Shown: piece after piece, positions 1 to 8,617 of the stretch
Layout: every line of letters begins with the position of its first letter
Numbering within the stretch: the stretch's first letter is position 1
NCBI GenBank assembly: GCA_021297855.1
Contig: JAJTHM010000004.1
Span: 1-43,142, forward strand
Direction: 5' to 3'
DNA length: 43,142 bases
Source: Sphingobacteriales bacterium
GTDB lineage: Bacteria > Bacteroidota > Bacteroidia > Chitinophagales > JADJOU01
Translations under genes and position numbers: made by a program
The notes under the pieces: generated by a model
What the model was told of the DNA's origin: nothing
Databases searched by the model: none
Seen by the model: the letters and a program-made list of their open reading frames with translations, nothing else

Positions 1-79
1 CTATTTGAGAAAATAGGTGCTGTCCGAAATAATTTGTACTTTTGTTCATGGTTTTAAAAGTGTAGGAACTTGCAAAACT

Positions 80-111
80 AAAAAAGCTGACCTTTTTCGG
101 AAGGTCAGCTT
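80..111 (-). terminator. Rho-independent terminator of the L,D-transpeptidase operon
   Basis: An 11-bp perfect stem (84-94 with 101-111) with a six-base loop lies four bases past the stop of the minus-strand gene ending at 115. Read on the minus strand it is followed by a run of T residues, as expected for an intrinsic terminator. Confidence 0.8.
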
Positions 112-114
112 AAT

Positions 115-768
115 TTATCTCGGACAACAATGCATCAAAACAGGCTTTTTACTCTCTTTCAGAATAGGGTCTAGGCATTTAAAGCTATTGTCAGAAATAG
201 TAGGACAGCCCCAGCCTTCGGCGCTGCCAGCGGGGTAGATTTCTTCATCTGTCATAGCTTCCCAAGAATGGAAAACGATGTGGCGGCGAGCAGCATTGGA
301 GTTTGAAGATTCCAAACCATGAAGCGCATACTTTATCTTCACCCCCCAGTCACTGACACCTCTAGCTCCTATCTTATATTTGCCAAGGGAAGATAAATGA
401 CTCCCATCTTCATTGCTAAAACTAGGATTAGATTTTGATCTGTCAAGGCTCCACGGATGATTGCCACAACCATGACCAACTAAACAAGCAAATTGAACTG
501 TATCTTTTTCAAAATTCCAGAGAACGAATCGCCGAACACCAGAGTGCAATTGCATATCAATCAGTATGCAGTATTTATCTTCAAATTGATTCTTTCGACA
601 AAAAATGAAGGCTTCACTGGCTTTAACTCGCAAACTATCCAGATGCATAGTCGGTTTAGTCTCCTCATGGGTTGTGAGTTCCGCTAAATGTTTTCTAATG
701 CTGGGTTGATTGCAACAAGCTATAGAAAAAAGTGAAAAAGATAAAATCGTAAAACTAAAGAAAGTCAT
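115..768 (-). CDS. YkuD_2-type L,D-transpeptidase-like protein, exported
   Basis: A 217-residue protein with a hydrophobic N-terminal segment ending in IACC, so it is probably exported and possibly a lipoprotein, although the lipobox is weak. The rest matches the murein L,D-transpeptidase catalytic domain family (YkuD_2): a VGHGCG motif in the middle, a conserved histidine in IVFHSWEA, and the catalytic cysteine in EGWGCPTIS near residue 188. The family is thought to form or remodel 3-3 peptidoglycan crosslinks; the substrate here is inferred. The gene starts two bases after the stop of the YiiX-like gene, so they form an operon with a hairpin terminator behind it. A paralogue lies at 24593-25198. 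Confidence 0.82.
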   Translation of the reverse strand: MTFFSFTILSFSLFSIACCNQPSIRKHLAELTTHEETKPTMHLDSLRVKASEAFIFCRKNQFEDKYCILIDMQLHSGVRRFVLWNFEKDTVQFACLVGHGCGNHPWSLDRSKSNPSFSNEDGSHLSSLGKYKIGARGVSDWGVKIKYALHGLESSNSNAARRHIVFHSWEAMTDEEIYPAGSAEGWGCPTISDNSFKCLDPILKESKKPVLMHCCPR

Positions 769-770
769 TT

Positions 771-1406
771 TTAGTTTTTAAATACGTCAATCAAATTTTC
801 ACTCTCAAAAATAGATGAAGGAGGAATGACGATTTCTTCATAAGGAATATGATCCCCATAGCGCTCCTTAAGTTTTGCCTGCACTGCTGAGTGCGACAAG
901 TCGAAATCTTTAAGTTTTTTCAATTTACCCACCTGAATGCCTGCGCCGCGATCGTATAATTTCCAAACCAATTCGGAGCAATATATTTTGTCATCGTCCC
1001 AGTCAAAACTAAAGTCATAAGCTTTTCCTAATAACTTAATTCCAATAGTTTTCATTTTATTTTCTTCTTCTTCGCTTAACTCTTCTCTATTTTTTAATCG
1101 CTTAACGACTATCCTGCCACCTACGCCGTGCTCCATCCATTCGTCTAAAGAAGTACATTTAGTGGGACCTATTGCTTCGAGCACTTGCCATTCATTTTGA
1201 TGTTTGAAAATAATACCACAGTGCGAGTAAGGCGAATGAGTTGCTAATTGAACTGCCTTGCATTGGTCTGAATTTGTGGTTTGAAATACGATATCGCCAT
1301 TTTTGAATTCTATATTTTGAGTATTGACTTTCTGATTTTTTTTGGCAAAAGTCCTCGCCCCGAAGGCAAGTAAAAGACAGATAGCTATCAGTGCAAATTT
1401 TTTCAT
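771..1406 (-). CDS. YiiX/YebB-like permuted papain-fold cysteine peptidase, secreted
   Basis: A 211-residue protein with a signal peptide (about residues 1-21, ending in FARTFA-type sequence). The mature part resembles the YiiX group of circularly permuted NlpC/P60 enzymes: GDIVFQT opens the domain, SPYSHCGIIF carries the histidine, and YCSELVWKLY carries the cysteine. In the permuted fold the histidine precedes the cysteine, as here. Members are lipid- or amide-directed hydrolases, and the substrate is unknown. It is the first gene of a two-gene operon with the downstream YkuD_2 protein, which suggests a shared role at the cell envelope. Confidence 0.8.
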   Translation of the reverse strand: MKKFALIAICLLLAFGARTFAKKNQKVNTQNIEFKNGDIVFQTTNSDQCKAVQLATHSPYSHCGIIFKHQNEWQVLEAIGPTKCTSLDEWMEHGVGGRIVVKRLKNREELSEEEENKMKTIGIKLLGKAYDFSFDWDDDKIYCSELVWKLYDRGAGIQVGKLKKLKDFDLSHSAVQAKLKERYGDHIPYEEIVIPPSSIFESENLIDVFKN

Positions 1407-1503
1407 TCAGGATTATTTTGAAAAATAAACGCAAACATTCTTTTCAAATTTGAAATCCGAAAACCTAAATGGAATTATTATATTTTTTTAGGTAAAATAT
1501 AGC

Positions 1504-3117
1504 CTAATCCAAATCATCAAAGTCATCCATACCTTTTGAAGGCTCGTCGTCTTTAAAGAAATCCTCTCTGTCGATTTGATTCATTTTAGACGGAATGGTC
1601 ATAGACGGCGTATCACCGAAGTCATCTGCTTGCTTATTTTTAATATCGGCATAGCGCATATTATTGCTCGATAGTCCACCTTCATCCCAGTCGCAGTATT
1701 TGACATATTTGCCTATGAAGCGTGCATTGAAACTATCTGTTCGGCCATTTCTATTTTTGGCTACACTGATAGTTGCTACGTCTTCTAAGCTATTGCCATC
1801 AGCGTCTTTGGCTTCCTTGTCATAATAGGCTTCACGGAATAGAAAGATAACCATATCCGCATCTTGCTCGATGGATCCGGATTCTCTCAAGTCTGAAAGC
1901 ATTGGTTTCGATGGCTTGGAACTCGTACCTCGATTTTCTGCCTGACGACTCAGCTGTGCGAGCGCTATGATAGGTACTTCTAATTCTTTTGCTATAGATT
2001 TTAATGAACGAGAAATGAAAGCGATTTGTTGTTCACGATTCGATATGATTTTACCATTGCCCTCTACCATATTGACTGTCATGAGCTGCAAGTAGTCTAT
2101 TACAATCAACCCTAAGCCATGATCGCGTTTAATTTTTCGCACCTTCTTTCTGAAATCCATGACACTAAGTCCTGGCGTATCATCAAAGAATAAATTGACT
2201 TTATTCAATTTGTCCATTTTGGATGTGATCTGAGCCAACTCTGCTTGATTGATAGTACCTCGTCGTATTTTTTCTTGTTCTATCTCCGCTTCAGAGGAAA
2301 TCAAACGCATCATCAACTGATTGGTGGGCATTTCCAATGAAAAAAATACGGCTGTTTGATCCGCCATCACAGCTGCATTGCGCGCAAGTGTGAGGGTGAA
2401 TGCTGTCTTACCCATACCCGGACGACCTGCTACAATGATGAGGTCTCCTTTTTGCCAGCCCCCTGATAAATCATTGAGCTGTTTGAAGCCTGTCTCGACA
2501 CCTTGTAGTTCATGGTTGAGACTCTTGTCCATTCTCAATTGCAAATCACCCAAGGCATCGCCTAATACTTCCGATGTATTGACAGGGTCTTCGCTAGTGT
2601 AGTTCTCAGAGAGTTGGTATATTTTTGATTCCGTTTCATCGAGGGTTTCAAATACATCTTTAGTATTATCATAGGCTCCTTTGATGACATCATTTCCCAA
2701 TCGAATCAATTCGCGTTGGATAAATTTCTGGGCGACGATACGCGAGTGAAACTCTACGTTGGCACTGCTGGCTATGGTGTTGGATAGTTCGATCAAATAG
2801 CCAGGTCCACCGCACATCTCGAGCACGCCATCCTTGGATAATTGCTCCGCTAATATGGCAATATCGACAGGTTCATTTCGCGAAGAAATCTTTAATGCTG
2901 CGGTAAATATTTTCTGGTGGGAGGGTAAATAAAATGAACTCTCCGTAAGTATTTCTCTTACAGTATCGATAGCATCTTTATCGATCATAATGGCTGCCAG
3001 AATAGCCTTTTCCATCTCCACACTTTGCGGAGCTTTCCTACCAAGATCTACTTCGTCGATTCGTTTCGTCAGTAAATTGAGAGGTGTTTTTTTCGCTACT
3101 TCTGGTCTTTCTATCAC
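1504..3117 (-). CDS. dnaB: Replicative DNA helicase DnaB
   Basis: Ring helicase that unwinds DNA at the replication fork and recruits primase. The N-terminal DnaB domain begins with DLGRKAPQSVEMEKAILAA. The RecA-like domain has Walker A GRPGMGKTAF, Walker B LIVIDYLQLM and a DnaB-type ALAQLSRQAE motif. The C-terminus is acidic (KGMDDFDDLD). The frame stays open up to an ATG at 3180, but a TAnnTTTG promoter box lies at 3138-3145 inside that extension. I therefore choose the GTG at 3117 (537 residues, close to family length). An ATG start at 3180 would give 558 residues. The gene is divergent from folB. Confidence 0.95.
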   Translation of the reverse strand: MIERPEVAKKTPLNLLTKRIDEVDLGRKAPQSVEMEKAILAAIMIDKDAIDTVREILTESSFYLPSHQKIFTAALKISSRNEPVDIAILAEQLSKDGVLEMCGGPGYLIELSNTIASSANVEFHSRIVAQKFIQRELIRLGNDVIKGAYDNTKDVFETLDETESKIYQLSENYTSEDPVNTSEVLGDALGDLQLRMDKSLNHELQGVETGFKQLNDLSGGWQKGDLIIVAGRPGMGKTAFTLTLARNAAVMADQTAVFFSLEMPTNQLMMRLISSEAEIEQEKIRRGTINQAELAQITSKMDKLNKVNLFFDDTPGLSVMDFRKKVRKIKRDHGLGLIVIDYLQLMTVNMVEGNGKIISNREQQIAFISRSLKSIAKELEVPIIALAQLSRQAENRGTSSKPSKPMLSDLRESGSIEQDADMVIFLFREAYYDKEAKDADGNSLEDVATISVAKNRNGRTDSFNARFIGKYVKYCDWDEGGLSSNNMRYADIKNKQADDFGDTPSMTIPSKMNQIDREDFFKDDEPSKGMDDFDDLD

Positions 3118-3137
3118 TATCGTTTTTATTTTGTCGG

Positions 3138-3145
3138 CAAATATA
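3138..3145 (-). promoter_or_regulatory. Bacteroidota -7 promoter box for dnaB
   Basis: On the minus strand the bases read TATATTTG, an exact TAnnTTTG match, 20 bases upstream of the GTG proposed as the dnaB start. No good -33 TTTG is visible at the usual spacing. The position decides against the longer ATG start at 3180. Confidence 0.6.
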
Positions 3146-3302
3146 GAGTCTCGCTCTGATATAAAAATTATAGATATCAAAGCTTCGTGTGGATACCTTC
3201 CATTTTACCCCTAAAGATAGTGGAAATTCATGTGCATAAGCTATAAATTTATGTGAATTGTCGAAAAAATCTCATTTTTGAGGGCTAAAATTTACTAAGC
3301 CT

Positions 3303-3680
3303 ATGTGGAAATTGAATTCGCAGTGCCTTTCAATTCATAATATAGAAATTGAAGCGCCGATTGGGGTCTTTGATTTTGAGAAAATCAATAAAAATAGCTT
3401 CCTCGTTTCTATCGATATGTGGGGTGATTATCAAAAGTCTATGCGCTCCGATGACCTTCAAGAAACCCTCGATTATCAGCTCGTTTTCGATATAGCGCAC
3501 GAAGTGCTGAATCAGGGTGGAAATCTTATAGAGTCTGCTGCTCAGAAGATTACAGAAAAACTATTTTTATTGGATTTTCCATTGACGAAGGTGAGAGTTT
3601 ATATCCAAAAATTAGAACCGCCATTGAAAGGGAAGGTTTCCGATACGAGTTTTGAATTGGTAGCAGAGCGCAATTTGTAG
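3303..3680 (+). CDS. folB: Dihydroneopterin aldolase FolB
   Basis: A 125-residue FolB, which cleaves 7,8-dihydroneopterin to 6-hydroxymethyl-dihydropterin and glycolaldehyde in folate synthesis. It shows the family N-terminus LSIHNIEIEAPIGVFDFEK, the tyrosine region LDYQLVFDIA, the internal glutamate in NLIESAAQKI and the C-terminal KLEPPLKGKVSDTSFE pattern. Length is typical. It is divergent from dnaB and converges on the TonB-type receptor gene, with a large palindrome between the two stops. Confidence 0.93.
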   Translation: MWKLNSQCLSIHNIEIEAPIGVFDFEKINKNSFLVSIDMWGDYQKSMRSDDLQETLDYQLVFDIAHEVLNQGGNLIESAAQKITEKLFLLDFPLTKVRVYIQKLEPPLKGKVSDTSFELVAERNL

Positions 3681-3690
3681 AAACGCGCCT

Positions 3691-3748
3691 GTAGGAACGC
3701 GCCTGTAGGAACGCGCCTCGAGGCGCGTTCTTACAGGCGCGTTCTTAC
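3691..3748. repeat. GTAG-headed palindromic repeat (REP-like) between convergent genes
   Basis: An inverted repeat centred at 3719/3720 with arms of about 28 bases and two symmetric G/T mismatches. The left arm is built of tandem copies of GTAGGAACGCGCCT, the first slightly changed at 3677-3690; the right arm is their inverted copy. It lies between the folB stop and the stop of the outer membrane receptor gene, where it could end transcription in both directions. The GTAG head followed by a palindrome is the hallmark of REP sequences handled by RAYT transposases, and a RAYT gene occurs at 18355-18915. The palindrome sequence differs from those inside that gene. Confidence 0.8.
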
Positions 3749-3752
3749 AAGA

Positions 3753-5873
3753 TTATAAAATATACCCAATTATCATTCTAAATCTCCTACCCGCATTCGG
3801 CAAGGTTGACAAGAAATCAAGGCTGTATTGATTCGTTATATTTTCTAGGTTTACTTGAGCTGAAATCCTTTTATGCAATTGATAGCGAATCCCTAGGTTG
3901 AATTCAAAAAAAGTGGGAAATTCTATATGACTGCCCGTCGGTCGAGCATAGTATTGTACATACTGAGAGCGCAAGGAGTCAGAGAATCGCTGGCCTCCGT
4001 TAAAACGCATCCAAGCGTGTATGAATAATTTTCGGGATTTATATTTTATTCCTAGATTGCCAAATATGGGCAGAGATGGATAAAAAATAGAGGCATCAAA
4101 ACGGGTCCAAACATGTTGTGCATTCAGCTGATGATAGACGAGAAGGTTTTTAGAAAAATTGTATCTAAGCTCAAGCTGAGCCCCGCCCTCACTTATTCTC
4201 GACTGATTGGTATAGACTTGGGTATAGAATTGATTCAAGCCAAAGCCAATGCGCTCCGAGGGGTTTCCAAAATGATCTTGCAGGACAATTGCATCCCAAC
4301 TATATCTGAAATAAGGGCTGAAATGGATTTCGAATTTATCGCCAAATTTTCTGTATAAGTGAGATTCAATGAGAAGCTCTGTTTCATTTTTTAAATTGGG
4401 ATTTGGTTTTACAAACACATGATTAGTCATAGGAGCAAGCTCTGTGAGCGCTGGCGTTTTGCTTCGCAGAAAAACATGAATACCATAATTGGAGCTTTCA
4501 CATATATGGCGCAACCAAGATAAATTAAACTCGGCATGGGGTCGAAACACCGTGTGAACTTGACTATAGAAGGGCTCAAATCGAAAGCTTGTTCTCACTG
4601 CCCCTCCTTTTATTCCAGCAAACCAAGATATGTCAGAACTTTGCCTCCATTCATATTTGAGATAAGAGGTAAATTTTAAAATAGGGTCTTTCAAAGCACT
4701 TGAATATAAGTCCGTGGTATGAAGGTCTGTTTTTATAAATGTGGTGGCGGCTTCTCCTCCATAGAAAAGGATGTGTCTTGTAGTGAAATTTTTATAGGCT
4801 CGGGCTTGAAGCGAAATTTTATTTTCTTCATAATATTGTCTGTACAAATCATCATTTATAGCATAGCGGTGAGTTGAGTGATTGGAAATATGTTGATAGG
4901 CGAGGGCTAAATTTAGTTGATTGAAAAAAGGCGAGGTCTCGCTGTTATTGATTTTCTGAACAAAGGCTAATATAGTTGGATTTAGTGTGTTGTTAGATTC
5001 GCTATAGAAATAGTTAGCTCCTTTTTGTATCGTTCTGCCCAGATTAGTTTCTTGGCGACCTCCTATATAGAGATAGATGTTCAATTCACTAGAAGGATTT
5101 AGTTTAAGATTCACCAAGTTATCAATACCGAGAAAGGCGTTCGGTTGAGTATTTACCATGGTGTCTGATTGCGCTGACCAGAAGCCAGAACCAAAGCCAT
5201 TAAATGTGTTGGCTATTCTCTGCCACGACAGCCATGGGTTATCTTTGCCATTAGTTCCCAAAGCATATCTGTACTGCTTCCCACCAACGATATTGACTAG
5301 ATAATTCCATTTTTTTTTATGCAAGGCATACTGGAAGAATCCTGAATAATCCATATTACTGCCACCAAGTTGCGCCTTTATTCTATTACCAAAGCTATCC
5401 CTTTTCTCTGGTTTTATAGCATAGTTCACAGCAAATTGAGCACTATTGGATTGCAATTGAGTGATGGAATAGCCTTGGTAGAGTTGTATGCTTTCAAAAG
5501 CCTGAGGCTGAAAGGTCTGAATAAGTTGAAAGTTGTTTTCTAATATCGAAGAAGAAAAATCTACATTCTGTATCGCTATTGTAGGCGATGTTCTTCGATT
5601 TTGATAGTATATTTCCGAATTATAGATAGAATGCCCTGCGAGATAGAAACTTGTTTGATTTTTTAGGAGGTCTGCAAAATGGACATGCAAATGCTTGGTA
5701 TGTTCACTAGAGAAGCTATAGGCTTTTTGGGGGATTAAGGCTAATTCTTGCGATTTGAGTTGCGCACATTCTTGTTCATGACGCATTTTGAAATCATCTA
5801 TTTGAGCAGACAGTTTAGTTACATTATAAAGAATTAGAATGACTAAAAGAGGAAAACATCGCGCAGTCATCAT
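3753..5873 (-). CDS. TonB-dependent receptor-like outer membrane beta-barrel protein
   Basis: A 706-residue exported protein whose C-terminus (NAGRRFRMIIGYIL) is the aromatic-ended last strand of an outer membrane barrel. It has a short plug-like region (TIAIQNVDFSSSILENNF and FESIQLYQGYSITQLQS) followed by alternating beta-strand sequence. No carboxypeptidase-like domain or clear TonB box is seen, so the plug is short. The frame opens with a TTG at 5891, but the ATG at 5873 directly precedes a good signal peptide ending LSAQ. The substrate is unknown. It lies 30 bases behind the small barrel gene at 5904-6524, probably in one operon. Confidence 0.78.
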   Translation of the reverse strand: MMTARCFPLLVILILYNVTKLSAQIDDFKMRHEQECAQLKSQELALIPQKAYSFSSEHTKHLHVHFADLLKNQTSFYLAGHSIYNSEIYYQNRRTSPTIAIQNVDFSSSILENNFQLIQTFQPQAFESIQLYQGYSITQLQSNSAQFAVNYAIKPEKRDSFGNRIKAQLGGSNMDYSGFFQYALHKKKWNYLVNIVGGKQYRYALGTNGKDNPWLSWQRIANTFNGFGSGFWSAQSDTMVNTQPNAFLGIDNLVNLKLNPSSELNIYLYIGGRQETNLGRTIQKGANYFYSESNNTLNPTILAFVQKINNSETSPFFNQLNLALAYQHISNHSTHRYAINDDLYRQYYEENKISLQARAYKNFTTRHILFYGGEAATTFIKTDLHTTDLYSSALKDPILKFTSYLKYEWRQSSDISWFAGIKGGAVRTSFRFEPFYSQVHTVFRPHAEFNLSWLRHICESSNYGIHVFLRSKTPALTELAPMTNHVFVKPNPNLKNETELLIESHLYRKFGDKFEIHFSPYFRYSWDAIVLQDHFGNPSERIGFGLNQFYTQVYTNQSRISEGGAQLELRYNFSKNLLVYHQLNAQHVWTRFDASIFYPSLPIFGNLGIKYKSRKLFIHAWMRFNGGQRFSDSLRSQYVQYYARPTGSHIEFPTFFEFNLGIRYQLHKRISAQVNLENITNQYSLDFLSTLPNAGRRFRMIIGYIL

Positions 5874-5903
5874 ACAGTTGTAAGCGATCAAAGGCAGAAA
5901 CGT

Positions 5904-6524
5904 TTACGGAGCCTTGAAAATAGTATATCCAATCATAATACTTATTATGCCTGTATTGCCTGAAAAATTAAATGACTTATTCTGCACCACGGCATTAAAT
6001 TCTGATTGAGTAAATGTTCGCGATGCTTTTAGATCTATACACCAGCGTTTTGAAATATCCAACCCAAGATCCATCATAACGCCCAAATTGGCTCTACCAT
6101 CATTGATTTGTTGTATGACAGAATTTTGCGAGGTCAGGGCTTCGAAGCTTTGATTCGAGGTAAATGAAATCATAGGCCCCGCTGAAAATCGGAGTTTGCT
6201 TATTTTTACTCCCATGAGTATGGAGGTGTACATCTGTCCGAGATTGAAGTTGGCTTCTTGTATGCTCCCATTTTCTGATATACTATAGCCTATACGATTC
6301 ATCAGATAGCCTGCTTCTGGCTGAATAAAATAGTTGTTAAAGGTGAATCGGCCGAATAGATTGCCATTATAGCCTAATTTTGGGTCGGTGTTTTTGATAT
6401 CACTATATGTATAGAGCTGATTGAGGGAGCTATTAGCTCCAGCCATTATACCAATTCTAAAGTCGATGGCGTGCATAGAAACGGTGAGAAATAAAAGACC
6501 TAATAGTATAGGAAATCGAGACAT
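5904..6524 (-). CDS. Small outer membrane beta-barrel protein (porin family, PorT-like)
   Basis: A 206-residue protein with a signal peptide (MSRFPILLGLLFLTVSMHA). The rest is made of short amphipathic strands: FGRFTFNNYFIQPEAGYLM, LRFSAGPMISF, NLGVMMDLGLDISKRW and a final GIISIMIGYTIFKAP. This is the usual pattern of the 8-strand outer-membrane-beta-barrel family common in Bacteroidota. The function is not known. It is the gene just upstream of the TonB-type receptor on the same strand. Confidence 0.72.
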   Translation of the reverse strand: MSRFPILLGLLFLTVSMHAIDFRIGIMAGANSSLNQLYTYSDIKNTDPKLGYNGNLFGRFTFNNYFIQPEAGYLMNRIGYSISENGSIQEANFNLGQMYTSILMGVKISKLRFSAGPMISFTSNQSFEALTSQNSVIQQINDGRANLGVMMDLGLDISKRWCIDLKASRTFTQSEFNAVVQNKSFNFSGNTGIISIMIGYTIFKAP

Positions 6525-6594
6525 AATCTTGTATTATAGGGGTGTTTGAAATCCAACGAAAAAGTTGACGGTAAATTTTAGACTAAAAATCGGA

Positions 6595-6906
6595 TTAAAA
6601 TGGGTTGTCGTCCGCATTATTTGTTTGGTCATCCTGATTCATGATGGCTGGTTCGACTTTCCAAGCCCTGACTTCTGTATACCATTTTTCTTTAAACTCC
6701 CGGCTTTCGATATCTATACTCACTCGGAGGCTATCTCCTGTATTGACTTGAATACTATCTACAGATTCTCCCTTGAGCACGAGGCAAACTTTTTTTGGTA
6801 TTTTGGCATAAGTCTCAAGAATAAATTCTCGCTTTTTCCAACTTCCCCTTGGACTTTCCCCTGATTGAATATCATATACTCGTATGACTTTCCCTTGAAT
6901 ATACAT
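6595..6906 (-). CDS. DUF3127 family protein
   Basis: A 103-residue protein with the DUF3127 pattern: MYIQGKVIRVYDIQSGES at the start, SWKKREFILET, then a beta-rich core with DTGD-like turns and an acidic, unstructured tail ending NNADDNPF. The family is nearly confined to Bacteroidota and has no established role; single-stranded nucleic acid binding is sometimes suspected from its OB-like strand pattern and acidic tail. A TAnnTTTG promoter box lies 24 bases upstream. Confidence 0.85.
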   Translation of the reverse strand: MYIQGKVIRVYDIQSGESPRGSWKKREFILETYAKIPKKVCLVLKGESVDSIQVNTGDSLRVSIDIESREFKEKWYTEVRAWKVEPAIMNQDDQTNNADDNPF

Positions 6907-6929
6907 GGCTTTATTATTTAATTTTCAAA

Positions 6930-6937
6930 CAAATATA
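6930..6937 (-). promoter_or_regulatory. -7 promoter box for the DUF3127 gene
   Basis: The minus strand reads TATATTTG, an exact TAnnTTTG box, 24 bases before the ATG at 6906. It lies back to back with the aminopeptidase promoter in the same 150-base divergent spacer. Confidence 0.6.
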
Positions 6938-7034
6938 GCAGAACTAACATAAATACTTAACAAAAACTAAGTCAATATGGCTAACAAGCCCCCTTAAAGT
7001 ATTTTAAAATAGAGTTAATTTTCAGCTTTTTATA

Positions 7035-7042
7035 TACTTTTG
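7035..7042 (+). promoter_or_regulatory. -7 promoter box for the aminopeptidase gene
   Basis: The plus strand reads TACTTTTG (TAnnTTTG) 14 bases before the ATG at 7057, implying a very short leader. No convincing -33 element is seen. Confidence 0.5.
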
Positions 7043-7056
7043 AATTTTTTCAGGCT

Positions 7057-8145
7057 ATGTACACAAAATATGCTCAGTTATTAACCCATTATTGTCTTGA
7101 GGTCGTCCCTGGAGATAAGGTTATGATAAAATCAACTTATCTTTCTGAAAAGTTGTTGGTCGAATTATCTAAAGAAATCTCTAAAGCTGGAGGAATTCCT
7201 TTTATTGACATTGAAATTCAGGACTTTGACAATGCATGGCTCAAAGAAGCAGATATGGAGCAGCTGACATGGGTGAGCCCCATGAGAAAGTATTGGAACG
7301 AACAATTTGAATGTTTCCTCTATATTCGAGCGCCCTATGATTCTAAAGATAAAATAGAGGTGCCAATGGAAAAGCGAAATGCCCACAGTGAAGCCTATAA
7401 AGAAATTAGGCAAACCTATATGAAACGAACAGGGGATCGCAGTATGCGAAGATCTCTTTGTCAATATCCAACTCCATTTTCTGCTGCCGAAGCGGGTATG
7501 TCTTTACAAGAATATGAACGATTCGTTTTTGATGCGTGCAATTTATTTGATGAGAATCCAATTGAAACTTGGAGAAATTTTGGCAGGAATCAACAAAAAG
7601 TAGTGGACTATCTCAATAGTAAAACTAAGGTTCGATATGTTGGACCGAATTGTGATTTATCCTTTAATACTGAAGGTAGAATTTGGATAAACTCCGATGG
7701 GAAAACGAATATGCCATCTGGGGAGGTCTATACTGCACCTGTTGACAATAGCATGAATGGCTGGGTGAAATATACCCTGCCATCACTATACATGGGGGAA
7801 ACGGTTAATGATATTGAGCTCACTATAAAAGATGGGTATATAGAAAAATGGCAGTCCAAAGACAATATTGAATTTCTAAATAAAATATTCAATATTCCGG
7901 GTGCTCGCAGATTTGGCGAAGCGGCCATTGGAACTAATTATAAGATTCAACAAATCACGCGAAATATTTTGTTTGATGAAAAAATTGGAGGAACCATACA
8001 TCTGGCCATTGGTGATGCCTATAAGCAATGCAATGGAGTGAATGAAAGCACGGTTCATTGGGATATGATTACGGATATGAAGCACGGTGAAATCTATGCT
8101 GATGATGAGCTCTGCTATAAAAATGGAAAGTTTATAATCGACTAG
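7057..8145 (+). CDS. Aminopeptidase, M29 (thermophilic aminopeptidase) family
   Basis: A 362-residue cytosolic metallo-aminopeptidase of family M29 (AmpS/PepS-like), which removes N-terminal residues from peptides. The N-terminal half has the family pattern YCLEVVPGDKVMIKST. The metal-binding half shows RRFGEAAIGTN with its glutamate, then IGDAYKQCNGVNESTVHWD with the HxD pair, and a final KHGEIYADDEL. Length is slightly short of the usual 370-410. It is followed without a gap by the GtrA-family gene, whose ATG is the next base after the stop. Confidence 0.9.
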   Translation: MYTKYAQLLTHYCLEVVPGDKVMIKSTYLSEKLLVELSKEISKAGGIPFIDIEIQDFDNAWLKEADMEQLTWVSPMRKYWNEQFECFLYIRAPYDSKDKIEVPMEKRNAHSEAYKEIRQTYMKRTGDRSMRRSLCQYPTPFSAAEAGMSLQEYERFVFDACNLFDENPIETWRNFGRNQQKVVDYLNSKTKVRYVGPNCDLSFNTEGRIWINSDGKTNMPSGEVYTAPVDNSMNGWVKYTLPSLYMGETVNDIELTIKDGYIEKWQSKDNIEFLNKIFNIPGARRFGEAAIGTNYKIQQITRNILFDEKIGGTIHLAIGDAYKQCNGVNESTVHWDMITDMKHGEIYADDELCYKNGKFIID

Positions 8146-8553
8146 ATGTTTGGACTAGACCAAGATTTTATATATCGTATTTTGAAATTCGGCACGGTCG
8201 GATTTTTCTGTTTTTTTATTGATTTTGGGCTCACTTATGTATTCAAGGAAAAATTAAAGTTCAACAAATTCACTGCTAATACAATTGGTTTTCTGACCAG
8301 TGCCGTAGTGAATTTCACGCTCAATAGAATGTGGACCTTTGAATCAAGTTCGCACGACATAGAAATGCAATTTGTAAAATTCATTTCAATCGCCAGCTTT
8401 GCCTTGATTTTAAATAGTGTCATCATATATCTTTTGAATGTAAAGATTCGATTCAATTTTTATATAAGTAAACTCATGGCAGTTTTCTTTGTCATGTTTT
8501 ACAACTATTCGATGAATGCTCTATTTACTTTTACAGATATAGTTGCTAAGTAA
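8146..8553 (+). CDS. GtrA family membrane protein
   Basis: A 135-residue protein with four predicted membrane helices: FGTVGFFCFFIDFGLTYVF, ANTIGFLTSAVVNFTLNRMW, ISIASFALILNSVIIYLL and LMAVFFVMFYNYSMNALFTF. The sequences FLTSAVVNFTLNRMWTF and YNYSMNALFTF are diagnostic of the GtrA family, whose members are linked to flipping or handling lipid-linked sugars. The start codon directly follows the aminopeptidase stop, so the two are co-transcribed, though no functional link is evident. Confidence 0.9.
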   Translation: MFGLDQDFIYRILKFGTVGFFCFFIDFGLTYVFKEKLKFNKFTANTIGFLTSAVVNFTLNRMWTFESSSHDIEMQFVKFISIASFALILNSVIIYLLNVKIRFNFYISKLMAVFFVMFYNYSMNALFTFTDIVAK

Positions 8554-8617
8554 GTTAGCTATGCTCTCAATAAGCTATAAATAATTCTAGTTAAATGTTT
8601 TTAATCTCATATCCATT

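Noticed and set aside
37-111. Small RNA from a TACTTTTG box to the hairpin at 84-111
   Set aside because: No -33 element at a usable distance, and the hairpin is already explained as the terminator of the opposite operon.
17-238. Plus-strand open frame of 73 codons at the left edge
   Set aside because: It is antisense to the well-supported YkuD_2 gene and its terminator, with no family resemblance.
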